Shown here: positions 22,970 to 32,332 of the stretch, piece after piece
How the letters are laid out: each line of letters opens with the position of its first letter
How positions within the stretch are numbered: position 1 is the stretch's first letter
Source of the DNA: Rhabdophis nuchalis
Lineage: Eukaryota > Chordata > Lepidosauria > Squamata > Natricidae
Direction: 5' to 3'
Assembly: GCA_039707465.1 (NCBI GenBank)
Contig: CM077648.1
Span: forward strand, 71,629,619-71,693,618
Length of the DNA: 64,000 nt
Made by a program: the position numbers and the translations under genes
The notes under the pieces: generated by a model
Told to the model about the DNA's origin: nothing
Database searches by the model: none
Seen by the model: only the letters and a program-made list of their open reading frames with translations

Positions 22970-23600
22970 TCTCTTGTGCGGCCACTTCAGCTTGGCAGCC
23001 TTTGCCCCGCTAAGAGACGACGCTGTGACAGCCGCCGCCGCGCTCCCTTCTCTTTCCTCGCCTCTCCTCCCTTCGCCGGCAGGAGCATGCGCGCCTGCTG
23101 CTGCCACCGCCGCCGCCACTTCTAACTGCTGCTCCCTCAGCTGGGGCGGGCAGGCAGGAAAGCAAGCAAGGCGGCTGCGCTGTCTTCTTTTTCCCTCAGC
23201 GAAGCGCCGCCGCGGCCGCCTCCTCCTCGCCCATCGAAGGTGGCGGCGGCCGCGGCGGCGCTTCGCTGAGGGAAAAAGAAGCCAGCGCAGCTGCCTTGCT
23301 TGCTTTCCTGCCTGCCCGCCCCAGCCCCTGCTGCTGCCGCCGCCGCCGCTGCTAACTGCTGCTCCGGAAAAGATCGGCGCGCACATGCCCCGCTCGATTA
23401 CAGCCTCGGAGAGCTTGTAGCGGTGCGAGTCTGCGCTGTAATTTTGCAGGACCTGCACGCGCCTATCTTTTCAGCGCACCGTGGAAAAGCGCCAAGTTTC
23501 TGGACGGCCCCTGATCACTCTAGACGCCATCGGGGAAGACGGGGAACGCGAGGGGGACCTCGCGGATGGCGTCGCCGGCAGCGCAGAGTCGCTGCTGCTT
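22970..23600. other. CpG-rich block inside hAT-type element
   Basis: Dense CpG with mirrored copies of 'ctgcgctgtcttctttttccctcagcgaagcgccgcc' (about 23175-23215) and its inverted counterpart (about 23250-23290), so the block contains an inverted repeat with arms of tens of bases. It also appears, in reverse orientation, at 46200-46830. A CpG-island-like promoter role is possible but not shown. Confidence 0.65.
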
Positions 23601-23632
23601 CACACGGTATTCTGTGGACACAGTGACCGGAA

Positions 23633-23647
23633 GACAGAGAGAGGCAC

Positions 23648-23711
<64 letters not shown>

Positions 23712-24309
23712 AGGGAGGGAGGGAGGAAGGGAATCAGAATCTGACAGACACAGAGAGAATGGCAGAGAGAGACAGGAAGGGAGGGGAGAGACACAGAGAT
23801 AAGAGGGAGGGAGAGAAAGATAGAGACACAGAATGAGTGATTAAGTGCCTGAATGCGAGACAGGCAGACACACACACACACAGAGTGACAGAGATGGGCG
23901 GACGAAGGAGAGAGAGACAGAAAGAAAAAGAGAGAAAGAGAAAGAAAGAAAAAGAAAGTGGGAGAGAGAGAAAGAAAGACAGAGAAAAAGAGAAAGAAAG
24001 AGACAAAGGAAAGAAAGAGAGAGAGAAAAAAAGAGAGAGGGAAAGAAAGAAAGAAAGACAGAAAGAGAGAGAGAAAGAGAGGGGGAGAGAAAGAGGGAAA
24101 GAAAGAGAAAGAGAAAGAAATAAAGAGAGAGAGAAAGAGGGAAAGAAAGAAAACATGAGAGAGAAAGAAAGAGAGAAAGAGGGAAAGAGAAAGAAAGAGA
24201 GAAAGAGAAAGAAAGAGAGAGAGAGAGAAAGAAAGAGGGAAGGAAAGAAAGAGACAGAGAAAGAAAGAGAGACAGAGAAAGAGAGAAAGAAAGACAGAAG
24301 GAAAGAAAG

Positions 24310-24354
<45 letters not shown>
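23633..24354 (+). repeat. Purine-rich (GA/GAAA)n array, about 720 bp
   Basis: Almost pure purine on the plus strand, made of GAGA, GAAA and GGGA units, with a CA-rich break at 23870-23885 (cacacacaca). The same array occurs on the opposite strand at 45421-46160. Such homopurine-homopyrimidine tracts can form triplex DNA. Confidence 0.95.
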
Positions 24355-24525
24355 TTATGACCACAATTAAGCCCAAAAGTTTGGTTGCTAACCAAGACCA
24401 TTGTTAAGTGAGTTTCACATTTTCCAAATTGGCCACTCTCACCCGGTCACATGGCCGGCAAGCCACTCCCACAAAGCAGGCCACACCCACAGAACCTGTT
24501 CCAAAAATTTTGAAACCCACCCCTG

Positions 24526-24533
24526 GTTCATTC
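24526..24533. repeat. 8-bp target site duplication (right), GTTCATTC
   Basis: Exact copy of 22536-22543. Confidence 0.95.
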
Positions 24534-24924
24534 CCAGGTGGTCATGTGATTGTTTTAAATCCCTAGATATTCCTGATGAGGCTTTTCTATCTTGCTTCTT
24601 TCACAAGATTTTAAATGACATTCAGACAACCATTTCTGCCTGCTGCAACTCTCCCACTGTCTGTCTTTTCTTCCCCACATAGTGAACAGACATCTCATAA
24701 AAGGTGAAGCACTAGCTTAATTGTATAATATATTTTGACTAATGTCCTAAAAGCTGTCCAGTTGGAAACACAGCAAATGCTACATCAGCCTTCCCCAATG
24801 TAGTGTCTACTTGACATGATGGCATCCTGGTTCTGAGGTTACCAATTATGGAAATTATAATTTCAATACTTCTGCGCTATGTAAATGATTCCAAAGCAGT
24901 TCACGAATCTACTATGAAATAGGC

Positions 24925-25433
24925 CAGCGATGGCAAACCTTTTTTGGCTCGCATGCCAAAAGCGGGGGGAGTGCAGTGGGTTTGTGCATGGGCGTGCCAC
25001 ATCTATAATACTATGCATACGACCACAGCATACATGCGTGCATGACCAGTGCTCCCCCCCAGTTTTGGCCTGCTTTTTTCGCCCTCCTCAGGCTCTAGAG
25101 GCTTTGTAGGAGCCTGGGGAGGGCAAAAACAGCCTCCCCCTGTGCCCCCCCACCTGGAGGCCCTCTGGAGGCTTCAGGAGTGTGAAAAACTGCCCCTATG
25201 GGTAAACCAGAAATTTGGGAACAAACTTCCAGGTTGCTCATAGGGCTGGTTTTAGCCATCCGAAGCCTTCAGGGAAGTCTCCGGAGGATGAAAAATGGCC
25301 TCAAAAGAAGGCCGAAGTCAGCTGGCCAGTGCACGCATGCGTGCTGGCCAGCTGACAGAGCAAACCTCGTGTCCCCTGACAAATGGCTCCACGTGTCACC
25401 TGTGGCACACGTGCCATAGGTTTTCCATCACAG
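24925..25433. mobile_element. hAT-type MITE, 509 bp
   Basis: The element starts CAGCGATGGCAAACC and ends GGTTTTCCATCACAG, imperfect inverted termini. It is flanked by AAATAGGC (24917-24924) and AAGTAGGC (25434-25441), an 8-bp duplication with one mismatch. The motifs 'ttggctcgcatgccaaaag' near the left end and 'gtggcacacgtgccatagg' near the right are typical of a widespread non-autonomous hAT family. It is non-coding. Confidence 0.82.
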
Positions 25434-25441
25434 AAGTAGGC

Positions 25442-26283
25442 GTTTAAATTGCTTTGTTTCTGCTGTCCATTTGTCCACTTTAATCAATAATGTACACAAG
25501 AATACCATAGTTGTCAAAGGCAGCTATCTTTTTTACTTTTAGGAGAGGTGTAATTGTAATGAAGAGACTTCAAATACACAATCCTTTCTCCTGTCTGCTC
25601 TTTTGCCAGTACAGCAGGTTAGAAGATTGAGCAGTTGTCTGGATGTCCTTCCATTGAGAAAAATTACCATAACAACATCATGTTTACAAAATGTTTGCAA
25701 TCATAATGGACTTTTCTTAGCTTTTCTTCTCTTATTTTCTACTAATCGTAGCTCAGATTACATCTAGAAATTAATTCCTTAAGGGGACATATTCATTTTT
25801 ACAATTTGGCAAAAGTTAAGGAATTTTCCTTCAAAGCAGAATATCTCTTTGATTTTATATAGTTGCATATTTCTAGAATAGACTGGACTTGGGTGAAGTA
25901 ATCACAATGTGTACAGGTTATGAGTTGCTATGATCATATCCATTACCAAAGCCACCTGAAGTATTATCTGAGCCAAAATAGCATTTTAGTTAAAATGATG
26001 GAAATTACCCCCTCTCATCTGCCTTCATTCTCTTCATTTGTTTGCTCAAATTCTCCTTATTTAATCATGAAGGAATGTGCCTCAAAAAAGTGGGTAGTAA
26101 TTCCTCAATAAATCAATCCAGATACACTCCTATGTATGGCAAACTTTAAAAAATGGTTTTAATCTCAGAAATTCTCCTACGATATTTGGTTCTCAATTGC
26201 AAGCAACCTTTCTCTGTTGCAAATAGGAGAATACTGTAGTAAATGTGAAATCCTGAATCCAAACCAAGCTCCAGGACAGCAGT
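25442..26283. other. Unassigned non-coding DNA
   Basis: AT-rich sequence with no recognisable element or gene. Confidence 0.35.
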
Positions 26284-26507
26284 AGCAATAGAACTTATGT
26301 TACATACCGCTTCATAGTGTTTTATAGCCCTCTCTAAGTGGTTTACAGAGTCAGCATATTGCCTCCAGCAATCTGGGTTCTCATTGTACCCACCTCGGAA
26401 CAATGGAAGGCTGAATCAACCTTGAGCCAGTAAAGATCGGACTCCTGGCAGTGAGCTGCATTAGCCTGCAATACTGCATTATAACCACTGTGCCTCCACG
26501 GCTCCTG
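26284..26507 (-). mobile_element. tRNA-derived SINE (squamate type)
   Basis: Read on the minus strand it begins near 'gagccgtggaggcacagtgg' (A-box-like), continues through 'ggctcaaggttgattcagccttccattgttccgaggtggg' and 'aatatgctgactctgtaaaccacttagagaggg', and ends 'aacactatgaagcggtatgtaac' followed by a 'ctattgctact' tail. SINEs are RNA polymerase III transcripts copied by LINE enzymes. I recognise the family as one frequent in snakes and other squamates, from memory. Confidence 0.78.
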
Positions 26508-27164
26508 AGCATAAACTAGCAGCCCACAAAATATGTCCAGGAACCATAAACTCATATCTAAGGCTATATTCTTCACATTAGTTTTGACTGAAGGTCAAAA
26601 GATAATGTAACCCAAACCCTACATTCACTAAATCTCCAGTAGTAATTCTAGAATAAAAGAAGCCTAGAACAAACTCTGAAACAAAATATAAATTTAAGAC
26701 ATCTACTAACTCTGCACTTGTATAGTGCTCGTATGCACTATAACATTTGACATTAGTTTTAACCAGCACCCTTAATGAAACAGTAATAACTGTAACTTCA
26801 AATATTTGTGTAGCACTAACCCTTATAAGGGACACTGGAGTCTGGGTTCTCCTGACCCTCTTCGTATGGCTGCCAGTCCAACCTCATCCCTCTCTGATGC
26901 ACCTCTACTTGACAGGATCACGTTATGGGTGGTGGTCAGCCTTTTCTCAGCAGGCAGGTCACGGATGGGGTGGCGTTCAGGTGGCTGGTTGAAGCTTCTT
27001 CCTCTTTCTCTGTCTTCACTCTCTCTTGAACTGTCTGCTGAGCTCTCCTTCCACAGCCTCTGCTCCTTCGTTGTTTTCTCAGCTTGCCTCCTTTCACTCA
27101 AACTCTTCTGTCCCTCAGGCTTGGCCCACAGAAGCCTCTGCTATCTTCTCTCCCTCAGGTTCTG

Positions 27165-27445
27165 TCCAGTTCTGGAGAACCGGTAGTGGAAATTTTAAAT
27201 AGTTTGGAGAACTGGTAAATACCACCTATGACTGGCCCCACCCCCATCTATTCTCTGCCTCTCGAGTCCCAGCTTATCGGGAGAGAATGGGGATTTTGCA
27301 GTAACCTCCTGGAGTGGGGAGGTAATGGAGATTTTACAGTATCCTTCCCCTGCCACACCAACCAAGACATGCCCATCAAGACATGCCATGGCCACCAAGC
27401 CATGCTCACAGAACCAGTAGTAAAGAATGTTGAATCCCACCACTG
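27165..27445 (-). mobile_element. hAT-type non-autonomous fragment
   Basis: The right end 'GAATCCCACCACTG' is the complement of a CAGTGGTGGGATTC hAT terminus. Adjacent text includes 'cacagaaccagtag', 'ccaccaagccatgc' and 'tttacagtatccttcccctgccac'. No matching left end or duplicated octamer was found, so the left boundary is approximate. Confidence 0.6.
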
Positions 27446-27849
27446 GGTAAATCTAATGTTTTAGGTTTTCTCAGTTTTTCATTTCTACAAATCTATTAGG
27501 ATTTTTCATATTTAATTTTGATGGACATGTATAAAATCTTAGAATTTTTAAAATTAATTACTTAAAAATTTAAAGATTGAATGCATTTTGATGTACATTT
27601 CTCCAAACATTTGCATATTGACTTCCAATCTTGCATAACATGCAAAGTTAATGCAAACAATTTTCTGTAATACATATTACACATTATTGTCATTAATGCT
27701 TGATTTTTTTTTACAGACTTTTCAGGTACTGAGGATTTAATAGCTGTCAGCTGATGTAAGATTGTAAACTATAATTTGTAAACTGATGCAATGAGGATGA
27801 TTCAGTAATACAGTCATCGCCTATTTAAGACATTGGTGGGGTCCATATA

Positions 27850-28198
27850 AGTCATTTACCTTTTAAAGAGTTGTCTATATATATATGTGGCCATCGGAGG
27901 GCTTTTCTCTCTCGTTGTATATATTTCATTTCTCTCCTTGTGTTCATAGTGGAGTAGTAAGGGATTTTTATCTCCATGTTTATGTCTGTATTATGTATAT
28001 AAACCACTATTGTCTAGAAGCTGTGTGTACTGCGTGCTCTGTTTTTCTCCTTGGTTTATCTCATAATAATAATCATTGCTGCCAAAACTCTGACAGGTTG
28101 TGGTCCCAGTCCAGAGAGTGGGCCAGAGTGACTAGAGAGCTTGGAGGGAAGAGTAACCCAGAGTGAGCTTGCACCAGAGTAAGTTGTTAGCAGGCAGC
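27850..28198 (+). other. Possible copia LTR/leader
   Basis: The region upstream of the copia gag contains 'tatatatatatg' (27876-27887) and, just before gag, 'actctgacaggttgtggtcccag' (28087-28109), which could be an LTR end and primer site. No second LTR is present to confirm this. Confidence 0.35.
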
Positions 28199-28903
28199 AT
28201 GGCCTCTGTATGCATAATGGGAGGAGGTTTCCTGGTGTCTCGGCTGAATGAGACAAACTACCTCTCCTGGAGTGTGAAGATGGATATGTACAGTACCTGC
28301 GAAGGGAGGAGTTGTGGACAATTATTACTAATCCACCAGCAGTTCTGGATGATGGAGACCAGAGATGAAACAAAAAAGCATTAGCCAGCATAATTCTTGC
28401 TTTGGAAGACAGTCAGCTGCTACACATAAGAGGTTTCCAGTCTATGAAAAATTGCTAGGAGGCATTGCACAGTGTGTATGTGACAGAGACTGCTGGCAGT
28501 AAGGTGTTGCTGATTAGTAAACTGTATAAGGCACAGCTGTATAAGGACCAGCTGAAGCCGGAAGAGTGTATGTCCACATATTTGCAGAATATGAGGACAT
28601 TCCTTGAGTTGGAAGAAAGAGGAATGATTTTTACTGAAGCACGCAAGATGTATGTGATGCTTAGTTCCTTGGACAGTTCATGGGATGTTCTTGTGACCAG
28701 TCTAGAGTCCATTCAAGAACAGGATTTAACCATGGCATATTTAACTGATCGGTTGTTGGAGGAGGAGCAGAAACAGCTAGAGGGGAGACCAGGAAACGGA
28801 GAAGAGAGCGTTCAGCACAGACCAGCATCTGAAACAGTCCAGGATGCCAGCAAAGAAACTAAAAGAGTTAACTTTGTGAAAAGTTACCTGGAAAAAGCAG
28901 AAA
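28199..28903 (+). pseudogene. Ty1/copia gag fragment
   Basis: The start ATG at 28199 is followed by a gag N-terminus with LNETNYLSWSVKMDMY near residue 20, typical of copia Gag (UBN2-like). A frameshift near 28300 and a stop at about 28455 interrupt it. A continuous stretch from 28465 gives VYVTETAGSK, LISKLYKAQLYKDQ, MSTYLQNM, LSSLDSSWDVLVTSLE and LTDRLLEEEQK. Gag would coat the RNA in virus-like particles. No protease, integrase or RT follows; a CT-rich run begins at 28942. Confidence 0.78.
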
Positions 28904-29138
28904 TCATATTTGAATATTTCTATTCGATATATCTGAAATATCTCTCTCCCTCCCTCTCCCTCTCTCTCTAGCTTTGACTATTTTGTTAAAAATAATGTTC
29001 GAAATATCACATTAGGATATTTTTACTGTGCTTTGATATTTGAAAGCAAAGTCTAGCAAATTCTGTCAGAGAAACAAATTTTTCAAAAATGAGTAAATGT
29101 AATCAGACCCAATACCAGCAGGCACATTGGGTACAAAA

Positions 29139-29390
29139 CGAAGGTGGGTTCCTACTGGTCCGGACCGGTCCGCCCGTACCAGTTGCGGAAATTGGGCGTC
29201 TGTTTCCGTACTGGTGGAAGCAGAGCCCCCGTACCAGTACGATCCCTCTCTTGGCCTGCCCCCACTCGCTACCCCTGCCCGCACGGTCACCGCTCTCTTG
29301 CTCTCTCGCCCTGTCCATCCAGTAGCTGCTCACTTGCTCTCTCACCCCGCCCGTCCACACCATGCTTGTTACATTCCACTTCTCATTAAT
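29139..29390 (+). mobile_element. Possible hAT-type end fragment
   Basis: 'gaaggtgggttcctactggtccggaccggtccg' (29140-29171) resembles the terminal region of a related GGTGGGTTCC-starting hAT family, with palindromic 'ggtccggaccggtcc'. No second terminus or TSD was found. Confidence 0.4.
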
Positions 29391-29435
29391 TAGAGTTGTT
29401 TAAGATATGTTGGTTAGAAGAAACTCAAATAAAGC

Positions 29436-29910
29436 CTCCTTATTTTATTTATTTTTATTAAATTTATATCCCGCCCTTCTCCACGAAGGACCCAGGGCGG
29501 CGCACAGGAATTTAAAAAACATATAAAACAATAAAATACAGAATTTAAAAACATATTAAATTACAGTCGTATGCTAAAATCCAAATTTAAAACCCCAATT
29601 TAAAACTATCTAAAATAGCCCCAACGGGAGGTTAGGCTAGGCTGGCTTGCTGAAAGAGATGTGTCTTTAGACACTGGCGGAAGAGGCGGAGGTCCGAGAC
29701 GGTACGAAGTTCAGGGGGTAGGTCGTTCCAAAGGGCAGGGCCCGCCACAGAGAAGGCTCTTTCCCTAGGTGTCGCCAGTCGGCATTGACCGGCCGATGGC
29801 ACCCTGAGAAGGCCCTCTCTGTGGGAGCGGATCGGCCGGAGGAATGTATGGGGCAGGAGACGGTCTTGCATATAACTAGGCCCCGAGCCATGGAGCGCTT
29901 TAAAGATGGT
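29436..29910 (-). mobile_element. L2-group LINE, copy D, 3' end
   Basis: Antisense tail 'tattaaatttatatcccgcccttctccacgaaggacccagggcggcgcacagg' at 29456-29508, then the end of ORF2 ([29 protein letters not shown] and [14 protein letters not shown]) open from 29895 to 29632. It is truncated at 29910 in the segment before the LHGSGPSY region. Very similar to copy B. Confidence 0.85.
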
Positions 29911-31154
29911 CCTAATCTCTTTTAAAGACACAGTCTTTTCAAATCAAAATTCCAAGCTTGTGTTTGAATGGGTTTGTCATTTCTCTGCTTTCTTCTTTCT
30001 TGTCAGGCCAGCCTCCTTCATTAACCAAGAAAGAAACCACTCAATGCCATTTTGAAGAATTAAGAGTACTGGTTATGAAAAGAAAGCAGCTAGGTAAAGC
30101 AAGGTCTGAAGCCAAAGCGTGCGAAATCATACATATCAATATATGTCTAACCCCCTCCCCCCAACATTCCCCACCCTATGGTCCAATCCGCAAATCCCTC
30201 TGGTATCATGTGGGCTGCATGTCCAGAAGCATCAGCAGGTTGGTATGCAGGACGGTTGGCCTTGACCATCTCAAGGCACCAGCCATCAGCATGCGCAGTA
30301 GATGATGACAACATAACTCCCTTTTCCAATATCTCTCCTGCACCAGTTAATCCCATTCCCAAATACCAAGCCCCCCCCTCCCCGTTATAATGGCAGCCGA
30401 AGCAAGCAGCAAAGGAGAGGCTGACATTCTGTCTCCAAGTTGTTTAAAGCAAGTATTTCTTTTCGGGCTAGTGATTGAACCCTCCATTTTCCCCCTTCTT
30501 TCTTACCAAAATCCTGATCTGTCCATTGATATTATTTATACTCTCAAGGTTCTTTGCCTTTTCCAAATTCTGATTTATGTCTATGGGTTAATTAAATCTT
30601 CTTACCAGGCTTTTCATCCCATCTCCTACATGCTCCTGCTCAGGTGCTTTAGCCAGAGCCAGCAGCTTCTAGTGCAGCCATGTTGCCATGCTCCCTCCCC
30701 CGACACCGATTCAGAGGGCAAATCTCTGACTAGGAGGGACCTGTTGCACAACCTCTGGGTCTGAGGACTCTGCCCCTTCTTCACCTCCACACACACCCAG
30801 GAGGTTCTGATCCAAAAGGATCTTGGCATTGGTTTGTCAGACAGAGTTGTGAGGCTCTTCGAAACCCAGACCTCCCCAGTCTGTGTTGCTGAGGAACTTC
30901 TGGTAGAGTCCCGACATAACTAACTTGAATAGCTACTTGGACTGACCTAACTACTGAACCTAATTCATATATTCCTGTTTTTTGAACTGAGGAATAAATT
31001 TCAGAAAAAGAAATCTGTATTGCTCTGTGAATCTACCTATGACATTCATTCTTCTCGATCTAACTTAGAAAAACAATATTTATTTCTTGTTCATTGGGGG
31101 ACATCCTTCCTGAAAAGACTGTGCATTGTTGGGTGAAAACAGAGGTCCCTTCTG
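29911..31154. other. Unassigned non-coding DNA
   Basis: No recognisable gene. The stretch at 30100-31000 has no stop-free domain homology that I can identify. It may include an old LTR (C-rich 'ccccctccccccaac' at 30150 and 'aaccctgac'-like words), but this is not supported enough to call. Confidence 0.3.
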
Positions 31155-31210
31155 TAACTTGTAGTCCTCAGCTTATAACCACAATCGAGCCCAAAACACA
31201 ATATTGTTTT
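31155..31210 (+). repeat. MITE-type motif shared with the hAT elements
   Basis: 'tgtagtcctcagcttataaccacaatcgagcccaaaac' resembles the end of a common squamate MITE. The core 'accacaatcgagcccaaaa' is matched by 'accacaattaagcccaaaag' at 24361-24380, by the complement at 45400-45419, and by 'atcacaattgagtccaaaat' at 42240-42259. Confidence 0.5.
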
Positions 31211-31240
31211 ATTTCTTTTGCAGGGAGGCAACAGAGTATG

Positions 31241-32325
31241 ACCACTTTCTTCTCCAAAAAACCAAGAGAGGAGCAATCAACTGATCCACAACAGTCACCA
31301 GCACCAGCACCAGCAGTGCCAGCACCACCAGTACCAGCACCACCAGCACCAGCACCAGCACCAGCACTTCCGCCACTTGAAGTCGGAGAAAGCAGCAAGT
31401 CCATCTCCTCCAAAACTTCCTGACTGCTGGAGTGTGCAGCAATATCGAAACTTCAAGGACAAGTATGATGGACTGGCAGTATCCAGCAAAAAGTTAGGTT
31501 GAGAGTACTATGCAAAACACGGGTTCTCATTAGAGAAAGGTATTCATGTTTCTAGAGAATGGGAAAATTTCCAGGTTGAGGCAGCAGAGACAAATAAGAA
31601 TAATCGGCAATCAGAAAAAAAATGAAGGAACATTTTCAGTCAAAATCACACATTATTTGTAGAGAGAACAGTAAACAACGGGAGCAGGATGCTTTAACCA
31701 GATCCATAAATAAGTCAACTGACAAACATTTATCCAGTACTAGCACAATATATTTTACTGTTTACAATCTGGCACAAAGATGCAAACCATTCTCAGACAT
31801 TGAAGGCAGGTAGATTTGCTAAGTGCAATTGGAGTAGATCTGGGAGCAGGCTTGCATTCACAGAGATCCGCAGTGAAAATAGTTGAATTCATTGCAAACG
31901 AAATTAAAACCACTGTGTTTGCCAGAATTATTGCAAAGAATCTGAAAGTTTGATAATTGATGAAGCCTCAACGCTATCAATGAAAGCAGTTCTGATAGTT
32001 TTTGTTAAAGTTGAGGATTTAGAATGCCCAGCAACCATTTTCATTGAGCTGGTGGAATTGGAGAAACAAGATGCGGAGACCATATGTTTTGCAGCGATGG
32101 GAAGCTTACATAAAGTTGGGTTTACCACCAAATATCTGCAGAAGAATTTAATAACATTCTGCTCTGATGGTGCTGCGTCATGCTTGGGAGAAAACCTTGA
32201 GTCAGCACCAGAATAGCTAAAGACTTCCCAGACATTGTAATCTGGCACTGATTGAACCATCGCCTCCAACTTGTGTTGGATGATGCCATAAAACAAATCA
32301 AACAAGTCAGATGTTTTAACATCTT
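31241..32325 (+). pseudogene. hAT-type transposase / KIAA1586-like (DUF4371-type) pseudogene
   Basis: An open start (MTTFFSKKP) leads into a P/A-rich stretch encoded by a CCAGCA repeat. Later frames give a CWSVQQYRNF segment and an EKGIHVSREWENF segment. Frame 31950-32216 gives LIIDEASTLSMKAVLIVFVK, ATIFIELVELEKQDAETI, GFTTKYL and SDGAASCLGENLESAPE. In this family the IIDEAST motif carries an RNase H-like catalytic acidic residue and SDGA is a second conserved site. A splice-acceptor-like 'tttatttcttttgcag' lies at 31208-31223. Several frameshifts and stops are present, and the C-terminal half is replaced by L2 copy E from about 32330. Confidence 0.7.
31291..31371 (+). repeat. CCAGCA-type repeat encoding P/A-rich segment
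   Basis: Repeated 'ccagcaccagca' units within the transposase-like frame encode Pro-Ala dipeptides; coding-frame microsatellite. Confidence 0.8.
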
Positions 32326-32332
32326 AGGCAGT

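Larger units (their letters stand above)
22544..24525 (-). mobile_element. 1982-bp non-autonomous hAT-type element with GA array
   Basis: The left end is CAGGGGTGCGTTCC and the right end GAAACCCACCCCTG; the octamer GTTCATTC flanks both. Relative to 10100-14857 it is inverted. Internal order on the plus strand: end with 'ttcgcacgggatcc', a GC-rich palindrome zone (22745-22830), a CpG-rich block (22970-23600), a GA-rich array (23633-24354), 'cttatgaccacaattaagcccaaaag' (24355-24380), one 30-bp VNTR unit (24436-24475), and the end. It is near-identical in structure to 45161-47252. No transposase is seen. Open frames in the CpG block reflect composition only. Confidence 0.92.

Noticed and set aside
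22946..23626. Alanine- and arginine-rich frames in CpG blocks (also 46336-46851)
   Set aside because: GC-rich DNA gives open frames; nothing matches a known family, and they lie inside non-autonomous transposons.
23600..24401. Open frames with E/R/K or S/L/F repeats in the GA/CT arrays (also 45375-46274)
   Set aside because: Low-complexity purine/pyrimidine repeats give long frames by composition; both strands are open.
26823..27186. Open frame with S/L-rich sequence next to the hAT fragment
   Set aside because: No domain recognised; CT-rich composition explains it.
30390..30764. 124-codon open frame
   Set aside because: No recognised domain and no neighbouring signals; likely chance.
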